A stretch of 64,000 nt of DNA from Thalassospira lohafexi (GCF_002844275.1 NZ_NXGX01000004.1:62001-126000); one strand, 5' to 3'; positions 26,519-36,543 are shown, numbered from the stretch's first letter. A program made the numbers and translations. Notes: generated by a model from the sequence alone, not told the origin.

Positions 26519-27316
26519 TTGCGAATTGGAAAAAAACAACGCCAGCAGAGCATTCTGCAGGAACTCAAGCTCCATCCGCATGTGAGAGTTGCCACATTGG
26601 CGGAGCGATTCGACGTTGCGACCGAAACCATTCGCCGTGATCTTGATGCGCTCAGCGAAGATGGCTTGATCAAGCGCGAGTTCGGCGGGGCATCGGCGCA
26701 GCCCATGGGACATCAGCCTGACCTGATCGAACGTCAATCAACCGCAGTGGCCGGACTGGACCGTATTGGTATGCTTGCGGCCAATCTGGTGCGCCCGGGT
26801 GATGTTGTGATGATTGATGCCGGATCAACAGTGGCCCAGTTGGCACCGTATCTTGCAGTGAATGGCGGGACGCAGGCGCGTACGTTTATCACCAACTGTT
26901 ATGTGGTGGTTCATGGCATGGGCGATATGCCCGACCGTGATGATGTGGTGATGTGTCCGGGCGTTTTTGATGTTCGCGAAAATGCCGTGTACGGAAGTGA
27001 CACCATTGATTTCCTGCGCCGGTTTCACGCCAATATCGCCTTTATCGGTGCGTCGGGTGTCTCTTGGCCGGGCTTTAGTGATGTAAACCGGCGTGCGGTT
27101 GCGGTCAAACGTTCGATGATGGAACGGTCTGACGAAACCTGGTTGATGGTGGATCACACCAAATTTGATCAGCGTTATCTTGAAAATGTCGCCCCGATTG
27201 AGGCCCTGACCGGGATCATCACGGATCTGGTGCCGTCGCAGAAAACCATCTCGCAGCTTCAGCGCGCAGGCATCAAGCTTGTGACGTGGCAAGACGCCCA
27301 AACGAAGATCGCCTGA
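26519..27316 (+). CDS. DeoR/GlpR family transcriptional regulator
   Basis: 265 residues. The N-terminal winged helix is clear: [20 protein letters not shown], then [20 protein letters not shown] and the wing IKREFGGA. The C-terminal DeoR sensor domain has [24 protein letters not shown] and [20 protein letters not shown], which bind a phosphorylated metabolite. It starts with TTG at 26519 behind a strong GGGGAGGA. Divergent from phnD and facing glpD's operon, it most likely senses glycerol-3-phosphate or dihydroxyacetone phosphate and represses uptake; that ligand is inferred from context. Confidence 0.9.
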   Translation: MRIGKKQRQQSILQELKLHPHVRVATLAERFDVATETIRRDLDALSEDGLIKREFGGASAQPMGHQPDLIERQSTAVAGLDRIGMLAANLVRPGDVVMIDAGSTVAQLAPYLAVNGGTQARTFITNCYVVVHGMGDMPDRDDVVMCPGVFDVRENAVYGSDTIDFLRRFHANIAFIGASGVSWPGFSDVNRRAVAVKRSMMERSDETWLMVDHTKFDQRYLENVAPIEALTGIITDLVPSQKTISQLQRAGIKLVTWQDAQTKIA

Positions 27317-27455
27317 CATTTTAAGAATTGGTCTCAATCGGATTTGCGTTACGGCAGGTTCCAGACCATATTCCCAAAATGGCAGTACCGAGAGGATTGC
27401 CGTGCCGGGTTTCCCGCCCCGGTCAGTTTGTTTTCTGACACGGAGGATTTCTATC

Positions 27456-28847
27456 GTGACCAATCAAGTGACCACCCGTACCGAGCAAGATACCATGGGG
27501 ACGATTGATGTGCCCGCAGACCGATATTGGGGGGCGCAAACACAGCGTTCCACCCAGAATTTTCGCATTGGTGGGGAACGGATGCCAGACGCGTTGATCA
27601 AGGCGTTCGGTATTCAGAAACTTGCCGCAGCGCGGGCCAATGTCGCGCTTGGAAATCTGGACGGGGAGCTTGCACGGGCGATTGAAACGGCGGCACGCGA
27701 AGTTGCCGATGGCAAGTTGCTGGATCATTTTCCGCTGGTTGTCTGGCAAACAGGGTCGGGTACCCAGACCAACATGAACACCAACGAAGTGATCGCAAAC
27801 CGCGCCTGTGAAATTCTTGGTAAACCGATGGGGCTACGTGATCCTGTCCATCCCAATGACCATGTGAACCGTGGGCAGTCATCGAACGACAGTTTCCCGG
27901 CGGCCATGCATATTGCGGCCGTGGTCGAGATTGAAGAAAACCTCAAACCGGCGTTAAAGCATCTGCGCAGTACTCTTGAAGCCAAGGAAAAAGCGTTCGC
28001 CGATATCGTGAAAATTGGCCGAACCCATATGCAGGATGCCGTGCCCCTGACGCTTGGGCAGGAATTTTCCGGCTATGCCATGCAAATTGAATTTGGTCTG
28101 GACCGCATTGATGATGCGATGAAACGTTTACGTAAACTCGCACAGGGCGGAACCGCATTGGGCACCGGGCTGAATGCGCCAAAGGGCTTTGATGTCGAAT
28201 TTGCCAAACAGGCATCTGACATTACCGGTATTGCGTTTGAAACCGCCCAAAACAAGTTCGAAGCCTTGGCTGCCCATGACGCCTGCGTTGAAATGTCGGG
28301 TGTTATGAACGTTCTTGCAACGTCCCTGATGAAAATCGGCAACGACATTCGTCTGCTGGGATCGGGCCCGCGTTGCGGGTTGGGTGAATTGGTCCTGCCG
28401 GCCAACGAACCGGGGTCCTCTATCATGCCAGGCAAGGTCAACCCGACGCAGGCAGAGGCGCTGACCATGGTCTGCGCGCAGGTTATTGGCAATCATGTTG
28501 CGGTTACGGTTGGTGGATCAAACGGGCATCTTGACCTTAATGTGTTTAAACCGGTGATCATTTATAACTTGTTGCAATCAATCCGCCTGATCGCCGATGC
28601 GTCCGCAAGCTTTGCGGATAATTGCATTGCCGGGTTGGATGCCGATCAGGAAAAGATCGATCACTATGTCGAACAAAGTCTGATGCTGGTGACGGCCTTG
28701 GCGCCGCATATTGGCTATGACAATGCAGCCGCCGTTGCCAAAAAGGCGCATAAGGATCGGTCCAGCCTGAAAGAAGCAACCGTCGCACTTGGTTTCCTTG
28801 ACGGAAACAAGTTCGATGAACTGGTTCAGGCGCGTAACATGATCTGA
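27456..28847 (+). CDS. fumC: Fumarate hydratase class II
   Basis: 463 residues, the usual FumC length. It has [76 protein letters not shown] and the signature [16 protein letters not shown]. It interconverts fumarate and malate in the TCA cycle and needs no iron-sulfur cluster. The start is a GTG at 27456 behind GGAGG; the ATG at 27402 adds residues with no counterpart. Single-gene unit with its own terminator. Confidence 0.96.
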   Translation: MTNQVTTRTEQDTMGTIDVPADRYWGAQTQRSTQNFRIGGERMPDALIKAFGIQKLAAARANVALGNLDGELARAIETAAREVADGKLLDHFPLVVWQTGSGTQTNMNTNEVIANRACEILGKPMGLRDPVHPNDHVNRGQSSNDSFPAAMHIAAVVEIEENLKPALKHLRSTLEAKEKAFADIVKIGRTHMQDAVPLTLGQEFSGYAMQIEFGLDRIDDAMKRLRKLAQGGTALGTGLNAPKGFDVEFAKQASDITGIAFETAQNKFEALAAHDACVEMSGVMNVLATSLMKIGNDIRLLGSGPRCGLGELVLPANEPGSSIMPGKVNPTQAEALTMVCAQVIGNHVAVTVGGSNGHLDLNVFKPVIIYNLLQSIRLIADASASFADNCIAGLDADQEKIDHYVEQSLMLVTALAPHIGYDNAAAVAKKAHKDRSSLKEATVALGFLDGNKFDELVQARNMI

Positions 28848-28874
28848 TGGCGCGGGCATTACGTTTTTTGGATC

Positions 28875-28910
28875 AAAGGCCGGGCGGATATCAGTCCGGC
28901 CTTTGTTGTT
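28875..28910 (+). terminator. Terminator after fumC
   Basis: AAAGGCCGG (28875-28883) pairs with CCGGCCTTT (28896-28904), followed by GTTGTT. The stem is perfect over nine pairs. Confidence 0.8.
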
Positions 28911-28970
28911 AGAGCATGACGGCCATAGGCTGCATTGAGCATGGCCGGAACAATTTTGCGGTGAAACGGC

Positions 28971-29528
28971 ATGATGGGGTTTCCTGATATTTGGACCGTT
29001 GGCATCATTGCCCCAAATGGCCGGACCGACATGATCAATGTCATTGCGAGGGACCGCTATATCGTGCATATCAAACCGATGCGTGTTTTTACCTGCTCAC
29101 ATAGTGCCAGCTGTGTCCGACCTCTAAGCCGTTTGCTTCAGGTCTGGGGCATGGCGTGTGTTATTTTGCTGGCTGGTGTCACGCAATCGGGCTTTATCAC
29201 GGCACTTCTTGGCGGGCAGGGGATTGGCGTTTCTGGCGCACAGGCTGCACCCGGCGGTGATCTTTTGCTGATCTGCACACCGGATGGTATTCGGGCCGTG
29301 TCGCTTGGTGGGGGTGACTTGCCGACGCCAGATGGCGAGAATAATGCCGCCCATGGGTTCTGTTCGCTTTGTGCGACCCATCATGGTGTTTTTGTTGATC
29401 TGGGTGTGCCCGACATTTCGCCGGTGTCAAAGGTCGGTCATATCACCTATGCCCATGCGATCGGGGTGGCGGCAGGACATGAAATTCCGCGCATCCGTCA
29501 TTCGCGTGCACCACCACTTTCCGTCTGA
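28971..29528 (+). CDS. DUF2946-like membrane/periplasmic protein next to a copper chaperone
   Basis: 185 residues in the longest frame. A hydrophobic segment VWGMACVILLAGVTQSGFIT acts as signal or anchor. The soluble part has LLICTPDGIRAVSLGGG and HGFCSLCATHHG, the CxxC and His pattern of DUF2946 proteins, which are linked with copper handling. It lies 66 bases before a PCu(A)C gene. The start is uncertain: GTG 29064 has a good GAGGGA, and ATG 29031 and ATG 29079 are also in frame; the shorter forms look more like the family. Function inferred from neighbourhood. Confidence 0.65.
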   Translation: MMGFPDIWTVGIIAPNGRTDMINVIARDRYIVHIKPMRVFTCSHSASCVRPLSRLLQVWGMACVILLAGVTQSGFITALLGGQGIGVSGAQAAPGGDLLLICTPDGIRAVSLGGGDLPTPDGENNAAHGFCSLCATHHGVFVDLGVPDISPVSKVGHITYAHAIGVAAGHEIPRIRHSRAPPLSV

Positions 29529-29594
29529 TTTCAAACCAAAGACCATTGATGAAATCGGCCTGCGTGTTGCAGGCCAAAAGACGGATGAAATCAC

Positions 29595-30116
29595 ATGAAA
29601 AAACTGTTTGCTGTTATTGCGACCATTGCGTCGCTGTTTGTTGTTTCCAGCGCCTTCGCCGCGGATATCGAAATCAAGGACGCATGGTCCAAAGCGTCGC
29701 TTGGTCAGGTGCGCAATGGTGTCGCTTTCCTTGAAGTCGTCAATCACGGTGACGCGGATCGGGTTGTTGGCGTACGCAGTGATCTGGCGGAAAAAACCGA
29801 GCTTCATACCCACATCATGGCCAACAACGTCATGAAGATGCGCCAGGTCGAAGGCGGCATTGATGTGCCGATGCACGGCACTGTCATGTTCAAGCCGGGC
29901 AGCTATCACGTCATGCTGATGGGCCTGAAAAAGCCGCTTACCGAAGGCGAAATGATCAACGTGACGCTTGAATTTGAAAAAGCGGGTGATGTGCCGGTGA
30001 TGATCAATGTGCTTGGTCCGCTTGCCAAAGGACCGGCTGGCATGGGCGACATGGATCATGGCGAGATGAACCACGGCGAAATGGACCATGACAAGATGGA
30101 TCACAAAACCAACTAG
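29595..30116 (+). CDS. Periplasmic copper chaperone PCu(A)C
   Basis: 173 residues with a signal peptide cleaved after SSAFA (residue 22). The core shows the His/Met copper site: HTHIMANNVMKM (71-82), VPMHG (91-95) and SYHVMLMG (103-110). After it comes a tail of about 24 residues made of DH-GEM-type repeats, rich in Met and His, an extra copper-binding extension. These proteins carry Cu(I) for cytochrome oxidase CuA or CuB assembly. Cotranscribed with the DUF2946-like gene; ctaA, also for oxidase assembly, is elsewhere in the window. Confidence 0.92.
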   Translation: MKKLFAVIATIASLFVVSSAFAADIEIKDAWSKASLGQVRNGVAFLEVVNHGDADRVVGVRSDLAEKTELHTHIMANNVMKMRQVEGGIDVPMHGTVMFKPGSYHVMLMGLKKPLTEGEMINVTLEFEKAGDVPVMINVLGPLAKGPAGMGDMDHGEMNHGEMDHDKMDHKTN

Positions 30117-30151
30117 GTGTGTGACCCCATCAAGTCGGGCTGAATATATCA

Positions 30152-30181
30152 GGGGGAAGGTTTGCGCCTTTCCCCTTTTTT
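30152..30181 (+). terminator. Terminator after the copper chaperone gene
   Basis: GGGGGAAGG pairs with CCTTTCCCC with one bulged base, followed by a run of six T. Confidence 0.85.
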
Positions 30182-30229
30182 CGTCATGATGTCGGGAAAT
30201 AAATGCCGTTGATTAAAGGGAAGTACGCC

Positions 30230-30733
30230 ATGCCAGATGCCATCACGATTGACGACCTGATCGCAAAACTCGGCCTGCAACCTCATCCCGAAGGCGGCTA
30301 TTACGCCGAAACATTTCGATCCTTTGAAACCTGTAATCCGGGCAACCGCTATCTGGGCGTGCGCAGCACCGGCACGGCGATTTATTATCTTCTGACGCCA
30401 GATACCTTTTCAGGCATGCACATCCTGACCAGTGACGAGATTTTCCATCATTACCTTGGTGATGCGGTTGAACAGCTTCAGCTGTTTGACGATGGCACGC
30501 ACAAGCATGTTGAAATTGGCAAGGACCTGCTGGCAGGGCAAAAACCGCAAATGGTTGTGCCAAAAAATGTCTGGCAGGGCGCACGCCTGAAACCCGGCGG
30601 AAAGTTCGCGCTTTTGGGCTGTACCGTGGCACCGGGATTTGATTTTTCCGATTTCTCCATGGGCACGCGTACGGCATTGACCGCCAAATGGCCCGCAGCA
30701 TCGGACATGATTGCCACCTTGACGCGCGACTGA
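30230..30733 (+). CDS. Cupin domain protein, DUF985 family
   Basis: 167 residues. HPEGGYYAETFRS, IYYLLTPDTFSGMH, DEIFHHYLGD and LGCTVAPGFDFSDFSMG are the hallmarks of the DUF985 cupins, small beta-barrel proteins of unknown reaction. The start at 30230 has AAGGGAAG seven bases upstream; an ATG at 30203 with GGGAA is the alternative. Monocistronic, bounded by terminators on both sides. Confidence 0.85.
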   Translation: MPDAITIDDLIAKLGLQPHPEGGYYAETFRSFETCNPGNRYLGVRSTGTAIYYLLTPDTFSGMHILTSDEIFHHYLGDAVEQLQLFDDGTHKHVEIGKDLLAGQKPQMVVPKNVWQGARLKPGGKFALLGCTVAPGFDFSDFSMGTRTALTAKWPAASDMIATLTRD

Positions 30734-30740
30734 TTTTTTA

Positions 30741-30768
30741 AAGAAAAAGCCCCGAAATGCGCAGGGGC
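30741..30768 (-). terminator. Terminator of the dpp operon
   Basis: On the minus strand, GCCCC, a 10-base loop, GGGGC and then five T. It lies 79 bases past the dppF stop. Confidence 0.7.
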
Positions 30769-30846
30769 GCAGCTGGTTACAGCGCGCCCCCTTGCTCCCT
30801 TGTCTCCCCGGAAAACCTGTTTGGCAATCCGGGTGATCACCTGTTG

Positions 30847-31842
30847 TCAGGCGATTTCCTCAACCCGATGGCATGCCACCTCGCGGCCCTCGAACATGCG
30901 CAGTTCCGGGCGGACCTGTGCACAATGTTCGTTGGCGAACGGGCAGCGTTTATGAAACGCACAGCCCGATGGCGGGTTGATCGGCGAAGGCAGCTCGCCG
31001 GTAAGCGGTTCTGCCTTCACGCGTTGTGCCGGATCAATCTTTGGCGCCGATGCCAAAAGTGCCCGCGTATAGGGGTGTAATGGCTTGGCAAAGATTTCTT
31101 CGGTCGGTCCTTTTTCCGCGACGCGACCGAGATACATCACCATGACGTCATCTGCAATATGTCTGACGACAGAAAGATCGTGCGAGATGAAGACATAGGC
31201 GACATTCATCTCTTCCTGCAGGTCCATCATCAAGTTGAGAACCTGTGCCTGCACCGACACGTCAAGGGCGGAAACCGGTTCGTCGGCTACGATGACTTTC
31301 GGTTCCAAAATCAGCGCACGTGCAATCGAGATGCGTTGACGCTGCCCACCTGAAAACATATGCGGATAGCGGCCATAGAACTCAGGGCGCAGGCCAACCT
31401 TGGCCATTGTGTCGCGCACCCGTTCTTCGCGTTCCTTACGGCCAAGGTGATCCATATTGAGCAAGACGGGCTCGCCCAGGATCTGACCGACTTTTTTACG
31501 AGGGTTCAGCGACCCATACGGGTTCTGGAAAATCATCTGAACCGTGCGACGGAACATCTTGGCGTCTTTGTCGGACAGATCGCCGACGGCCTCACCATTG
31601 ATTTTAAGCTGTCCGGCACTTGGCTTTTCAATCAGGGTCAACTGACGGCCAAGGGTCGATTTGCCACAGCCAGATTCCCCAACAACCGCCAAAGTCTTTT
31701 GGGCTTCAAGCGTAAACGAAACACCGTCCAGCGCCTTGACCGTGGCACTGGGTTTGCCAAGGCCACGATTAACATCGTAGTGCCGGACAAGATCGTCGGA
31801 TTCCAGCAACGGAACACCGGGTTTGGTATCGAGAAAGCTCAT
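30847..31842 (-). CDS. dppF: Dipeptide ABC transporter ATPase DppF
   Basis: 331 residues: Walker A VGESGCGKSTLGRQL, signature MFSGGQRQRISIARALILEP, Walker B VIVADEPVSALDV, and the oligopeptide-family C-terminal SGCAFHKRCPFANEHC with its Cys cluster. It overlaps dppD by one base. It powers uptake with DppD. Substrate range (di- or oligopeptides, or heme precursors) cannot be set from the ATPase. Confidence 0.93.
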   Translation of the reverse strand: MSFLDTKPGVPLLESDDLVRHYDVNRGLGKPSATVKALDGVSFTLEAQKTLAVVGESGCGKSTLGRQLTLIEKPSAGQLKINGEAVGDLSDKDAKMFRRTVQMIFQNPYGSLNPRKKVGQILGEPVLLNMDHLGRKEREERVRDTMAKVGLRPEFYGRYPHMFSGGQRQRISIARALILEPKVIVADEPVSALDVSVQAQVLNLMMDLQEEMNVAYVFISHDLSVVRHIADDVMVMYLGRVAEKGPTEEIFAKPLHPYTRALLASAPKIDPAQRVKAEPLTGELPSPINPPSGCAFHKRCPFANEHCAQVRPELRMFEGREVACHRVEEIA

Positions 31843-32855
31843 TATACTGTCTCCCCGGCAGTTTGGCCGGTGGTTTGACCCGTCGGTTGGCCTTGGTCAT
31901 TCAGTGGATAGAAACACCGCACATCACGTCCGTTAAAATCGGTGACTTCCGGGCGATCCTGAATGCAGTGATCATTGGCGTAACGGCAACGCGGTGCCAG
32001 TAAACAGCCTTTCGGGCGGTCATACTGACCCGGAACCACGCCGGGGATGGTGCTCAGTCGGTCATTGCCTGTTGAACGTTCTGGCAATGCTTCAAGCAGG
32101 GCCTGAGTATAGGGATGACGCGGTGCTGCAAAGATACTGTCGGCCGGTCCACTTTCAAACAGCTGACCGGCATACATGACCTGAATGCGGTTGGCGGCCT
32201 CGGAGACCAGTGCAAGGTCATGGGTGATCAAAAGCAGTCCCATATCGCTGTCGTCCTGCAATTTAAGCAGAAGGTCGATGATCTGGGCCTGAATGGTGAC
32301 ATCCAAGGCGGTGGTCGGCTCATCGGCAATCAGAAGGCGCGGTTGACAGGCAATCGCCATGGCGATGACGATACGCTGGCTCATGCCGCCCGACAACTGG
32401 TGCGGATAGGCCGTCATGCGTGACTTCGGATCGGGAATGCCGACCTGATTAAGCAGATCAAGCGTGCGTTCACGACGCTGCTTTTTGTTGCCGCCTTCAT
32501 GGACCTTAAGCGCCTCCATGATTTGGGCTTCAACCGTAAAGCATGGATTAAGGGCCGACATCGGATCCTGAAAGATCATGGCGATGTCTTTGCCCGTAAT
32601 CGCACGGCGTTTCTTGGCAGGCATCTTGAGCAGGTCCTGACCATCAAAGGTCAGACTGTCTGCTGTCACGCGACCGGGAAAATCGATCAGCCCCATAATC
32701 GCAAGCGACGACACAGATTTACCAGAGCCCGATTCACCGACGATGCCAAGGACTTCGCCGCGATCAACCGAGTAGCTTACTGAATCAACAGCACGAAACG
32801 GCTTGTCTTCGGAGCCGAACTCGACTGTCAGGTTTTTAACTTCGAGAAGAGCCAT
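31842..32855 (-). CDS. dppD: Dipeptide ABC transporter ATPase DppD
   Basis: 337 residues: Walker [20 protein letters not shown], signature [20 protein letters not shown], Walker [14 protein letters not shown] and the C-terminal [15 protein letters not shown] of this family. The last dozen residues are a Thr/Gly-rich repeat of GQTTGQT type. Three bases separate it from dppC. Confidence 0.93.
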   Translation of the reverse strand: MALLEVKNLTVEFGSEDKPFRAVDSVSYSVDRGEVLGIVGESGSGKSVSSLAIMGLIDFPGRVTADSLTFDGQDLLKMPAKKRRAITGKDIAMIFQDPMSALNPCFTVEAQIMEALKVHEGGNKKQRRERTLDLLNQVGIPDPKSRMTAYPHQLSGGMSQRIVIAMAIACQPRLLIADEPTTALDVTIQAQIIDLLLKLQDDSDMGLLLITHDLALVSEAANRIQVMYAGQLFESGPADSIFAAPRHPYTQALLEALPERSTGNDRLSTIPGVVPGQYDRPKGCLLAPRCRYANDHCIQDRPEVTDFNGRDVRCFYPLNDQGQPTGQTTGQTAGETV

Positions 32856-32858
32856 AAC

Positions 32859-33791
32859 TTACCGCTTCATTTTAGGATCAAGGGCATCGCGCAAACCATC
32901 ACCCATCAGGTTGAAGGCAAGCACGGTGACGAGGATGCAAAGACCGGGGAAGGTGATCACCCACCATGCCGAACCCACAAATTCGCGGGCTTCGGCCAGC
33001 ATGGTACCCCATTCGGGCAGCGGCGGCTGCGCACCAAGACCCAGGAAGCCAAGGGCCGCAGCATCAAGAATGGCGCTGGAAATACCAAGTGTCCCCTGAA
33101 CAATCAGCGGTGCCATGCAGTTGGGCAGGATGTTGATAAACATCTGGCGCATATGACCGGCACCCGCAATCTGGGACGCGATAACATATTCCTTGTTAAG
33201 CTCCGTCACCACCGATGCACGCGACAGGCGGACATAGTGGGGAAGCTGAACAATCGCGATGGCCAGCATGGCATTTTCAAGCCCCGGACCGAGGATGGCG
33301 ACAATTGCCATCGCCATGATCAGACTGGGCAATGCCAGCATGGTATCCATCAAGCGCATGATGCCAACTTCGATCCATCCCCGGAAATACCCGGCTGTGA
33401 TGCCAAGTATAATGCCGGTTACCATCGAAATGATGACGACAAAGACACCGATCGATACCGATAATTGAGCACCGTGGATCAGGCGCGACAGAATATCGCG
33501 GCCCACCGCATCGGTGCCAAGGATGTAACGCGGATCGGCACCCTCCATCCATATCGGCGGTTTGAGGAACGCGGTGCGGTCCTGCAAAATCGGATCGTAA
33601 GGGGCGATAAACGTTGCGAACGCGGCAACAAACAGGATGATCGCAATGACGATCAACCCGACATAGGCGCCGCGGTTTTTACGGAAATAGTTCCATGTTT
33701 CGATGAACGGGCTTGGCGGCTTTCCCACCGTGTCCATGGCGTCGTCTACGGCATTTTGCGGTGCAGTTGACGGCGTGTTTTGACTTGTCAT
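32859..33791 (-). CDS. dppC: Dipeptide ABC transporter permease DppC
   Basis: 310 residues with a cytoplasmic N-terminus, then the family's YDPILQDRTAFLKPP linker and LGTDAVGRDILSRLIHGAQL. Five or six helices follow, with the permease loop KEYVIASQIAGAGHMRQMFI and ILPNCMAPLIVQGTLGIS. Twelve bases from dppB. Confidence 0.93.
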   Translation of the reverse strand: MTSQNTPSTAPQNAVDDAMDTVGKPPSPFIETWNYFRKNRGAYVGLIVIAIILFVAAFATFIAPYDPILQDRTAFLKPPIWMEGADPRYILGTDAVGRDILSRLIHGAQLSVSIGVFVVIISMVTGIILGITAGYFRGWIEVGIMRLMDTMLALPSLIMAMAIVAILGPGLENAMLAIAIVQLPHYVRLSRASVVTELNKEYVIASQIAGAGHMRQMFINILPNCMAPLIVQGTLGISSAILDAAALGFLGLGAQPPLPEWGTMLAEAREFVGSAWWVITFPGLCILVTVLAFNLMGDGLRDALDPKMKR

Positions 33792-33803
33792 GTCCCGCGC
33801 TCC

Positions 33804-34814
33804 TTAACGTTTATGCCGGATACGGGGATTGATCACCCCATACATCAGATCGACAAACAGGTTCACACCCATCACGACAAAGGCAATCATCAAAATGCCA
33901 CCCTGAATGGTCGGGTAATCGCGACGGTTTAGCGCCTCGACAATCCATTTGCCAATGCCGGGCCACGAAAAGATGGTTTCGGTCAGGATCGCACCGGCAA
34001 ACAGTACACCCACCTGAAGGCCAATGACCGTGATCACCGGGATCAGTGCATTGCGCAGGGCATGAACCATGATGACGCGCATGGGGGTTAAGCCCTTGGC
34101 GCGTGCGACACGAATATATTCCTCGCCCAGAACTTCGAGCATTGATGACCGTGTCATACGTGCGATCACCGCCATGGGAATGGTGCCCAGTGCTATGGTC
34201 GGCAGGATCAAGTGGCTGAGCGCGCTGGTAAACGCGCCTTTTTCGCCACTGAGCAAAGTATCGATCAACATGAAACCGGTGGTGGGTTCGATATAGTAAA
34301 AGACCGACAATCGTCCAGACACCGGTGTCCAGCCTAGAGTTGTCGAAAAGAACATGATCAGTAGCAACGCCCACCAGAAGATCGGCATCGAATAGCCGGT
34401 CAATGACAGACTCATCGTAAGATGGTCGAGCCATTTTCCCCTGTTGATGGCGGCAATCACCCCAAGTGGCAGGCCGATTATGATGGCAAATAATATGCCC
34501 ATCACACTCAGTTCGATGGTTGCCGGGAACAGGGTTGTGAATTCCTCAATCACCGGACGTTTGGTGACAAAGGATTTACCCAGATCGCCCTGCAATACGC
34601 CGCCGAGATAATTGAAATACTGAACCACAAGCGGCTTATCAAAGCCGAATTCCTTTTGCAGTTCGGCGTAACGTGCGGGATCAACGCCGCGTTCACCCGC
34701 CATCATCTGGATCGGGTCGCTCGGGATCAGGTGGATCATCAGAAACACCAGAATGGTAACGCCAAAGAAGGTGGGTATGACGTCACCCAAACGGCGTAAA
34801 AGGAAACCTAGCAT
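33804..34814 (-). CDS. dppB: Dipeptide ABC transporter permease DppB
   Basis: 336 residues. It starts MLGFLLRRLGDVIPTFFGVT and has IPSDPIQMMAGERG, six helices and the permease loop EEYIRVARAKGLTPMRVIMV and HALRNALIPVITVIGLQVG, followed by FSWPGIGKWIVEALNRRDYP, all standard for DppB. Confidence 0.94.
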   Translation of the reverse strand: MLGFLLRRLGDVIPTFFGVTILVFLMIHLIPSDPIQMMAGERGVDPARYAELQKEFGFDKPLVVQYFNYLGGVLQGDLGKSFVTKRPVIEEFTTLFPATIELSVMGILFAIIIGLPLGVIAAINRGKWLDHLTMSLSLTGYSMPIFWWALLLIMFFSTTLGWTPVSGRLSVFYYIEPTTGFMLIDTLLSGEKGAFTSALSHLILPTIALGTIPMAVIARMTRSSMLEVLGEEYIRVARAKGLTPMRVIMVHALRNALIPVITVIGLQVGVLFAGAILTETIFSWPGIGKWIVEALNRRDYPTIQGGILMIAFVVMGVNLFVDLMYGVINPRIRHKR

Positions 34815-34889
34815 GCCATCGGGCCTTTATTGCATCCACGCACAGGTAGGGTTGTGGGTGGATGTCTCTCTCTATTTTGCGGAATTGCA

Positions 34890-34915
34890 AAGAGGCCCGG
34901 AAGTCCGGGCCTCTT
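34890..34915 (-). repeat. Intercistronic hairpin between dppA and dppB
   Basis: AAGAGGCCCGG and CCGGGCCTCTT are perfect 11-base arms around AAGT, about 20 bases past the dppA stop. On the transcribed strand it ends CTCTTTGC, a weak T-run, so it may terminate part of the transcripts or stabilise the dppA message. Confidence 0.7.
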
Positions 34916-34935
34916 CGACAAGGTTTTGGTGCGTC

Positions 34936-36543
34936 TTATTCTTTGATGTCGACACCATAGAAGATGTGACCACCAAACGGATCAATCTTGTAGTCGACAA
35001 CTTCGTTACGGATCGGTTCGAAAACGATCGAGTGTGCGATGGTTGCCCAAGGCGCTTCACGTTTGAAGACAACCTGAGCTTCTTCGTACAGACGGGTACG
35101 CTCAAGAACGTCCGAAGTGGTTTTTGCCTGCTGAATCAGCTGTTCGAATTCGTCGTTACAGAAACGAGCGCGGTTCGAACCACCAACCGCGTCACAGCCG
35201 AGAAGCACTGCAAGGAAGTTATCGGGGTCGCCGTTATCGCCGGTCCAACCGAGCATGAAGGTACCCTGTTCACCGTTCTTGGTGCGCTCAAGGTATTCAC
35301 CCCACTCATAGGAAACGATTTCGGCCTGAACACCAATTTTCGCCCAGTCAGCCTGAATCAGTTCAGCCATACGACGTGCATTCGGGTTGTAAGGACGCTG
35401 AACCGGCATGGCCCAGATATCGGTTTTGAACCCGTCCGGGTAACCAGCTTCTGCCAGAAGGGCTTTGGCTGCTTCCGGATCGTAGGGGTCATCAACGGTA
35501 TCGTTATTATAAGACCAGATCGTCGGCGGGATCGGGTTCTTAGCAGGCGCACCCGCACCCTGATAGACACCTTCGATGATGGCGTCTTTGTTGATCGCCA
35601 TGGTCAGTGCTTTACGCACTTTCACATCGGTAAAGGGTTCTTTTTCGGTGTTGTAGCCGAGATAGCCAACGTTCAGACCTTCCTGGCTCAGCAGGTTGAC
35701 GTCTTCATCAGCATCCATCGCGGTCAGGTCAGCCGGGTTCGGGTACGGCATGACATGGCATTCGCCAGCTTTGAGCTTCTGATAGCGAACAGTGCTGTCA
35801 GGCGTAATGGCGAAGATCAGGTTATCGATTGCCGCTTTGCCTTCCCAATATTCCGGGAATGCTTTGTAACGGATAACCGCGTCTTTTTGATACTGAACAA
35901 GCTGGAACGGACCAGTGCCGACCGGGTTCAGGTCAACATTTTCCGGGGTACCGGCTTCCATCATTTTGTCAGCATATTCAGCCGACAGAACGGATGCAAA
36001 ATCCATGGCCATATTGGCGATGAACGGGGCTTCCGGACGGTTCAGAACGAATTTGACAGTGTAATCATCAACTTTGACGATGTCTTTGATCAGGTCTGGC
36101 ATGGACATGCCGTTGAAGTACTCGTACGAGCCGCCTGAAACACCATGGTACGGGTGATTTTTGTCAAACTGACGCATGAAGGTAAAGATCACGTCATCAG
36201 CATTGAAATCACGGGTCGGGGTGAAGGCATCGGTGGTATGGAACTTGACGCCTTTACGAAGGTTAAAGGTGTATTCCTGACCATCAGCCGACACGTCCCA
36301 GCTGGTCGCAAGACCCGGAACGATGGTGGTGGTGCCGCGCTTGAACTGTACCAGACGGTTAAAGACCTGACGCGAGGAGGCGTCGAAGGTGGTACCTGCG
36401 GTGTAAAGCGACGGGTTAAAGCCTTCCGGGCTACCTTCCGAGCAATACACCAGAGTTTTTGCCGAAGCAGCAGTCGGAGCAGCAAGTGCGGTGGCTGCAA
36501 GCAGACCTGCACCAATCGCCGCTTTGACGAAATTCGCTTTCAT
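34936..36543 (-). CDS. dppA: Dipeptide-binding periplasmic protein DppA
   Basis: A 535-residue family 5 solute-binding protein. The signal peptide AIGAGLLAATALAAPTAASA is cleaved before KTLVYCSEGSPEGFNPSLYT. Family segments include ATSWDVSADGQEYTFNLRKG VKFH-type, NPVGTGPFQLVQYQKDAVIR, VGYLGYNTEKEPFTDVKVRK and MLGWTGDNGDPDNFLAVLLG. The Cys pairs match the two disulfides of DppA. GAGGGAGG precedes the start. It heads the dppABCDF operon and feeds peptides to the channel. Confidence 0.94.
   Translation of the reverse strand: MKANFVKAAIGAGLLAATALAAPTAASAKTLVYCSEGSPEGFNPSLYTAGTTFDASSRQVFNRLVQFKRGTTTIVPGLATSWDVSADGQEYTFNLRKGVKFHTTDAFTPTRDFNADDVIFTFMRQFDKNHPYHGVSGGSYEYFNGMSMPDLIKDIVKVDDYTVKFVLNRPEAPFIANMAMDFASVLSAEYADKMMEAGTPENVDLNPVGTGPFQLVQYQKDAVIRYKAFPEYWEGKAAIDNLIFAITPDSTVRYQKLKAGECHVMPYPNPADLTAMDADEDVNLLSQEGLNVGYLGYNTEKEPFTDVKVRKALTMAINKDAIIEGVYQGAGAPAKNPIPPTIWSYNNDTVDDPYDPEAAKALLAEAGYPDGFKTDIWAMPVQRPYNPNARRMAELIQADWAKIGVQAEIVSYEWGEYLERTKNGEQGTFMLGWTGDNGDPDNFLAVLLGCDAVGGSNRARFCNDEFEQLIQQAKTTSDVLERTRLYEEAQVVFKREAPWATIAHSIVFEPIRNEVVDYKIDPFGGHIFYGVDIKE

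Noticed and set aside
26315..26737. N-terminal extension of phnD
   Set aside because: It overlaps the divergent DeoR gene and places the signal peptide about 140 residues inside the protein.
34753..36138. 461-codon open frame on the plus strand
   Set aside because: It runs antisense to dppA and into dppB, both with complete family motifs; its translation is rich in Val, Phe and Arg without domains.
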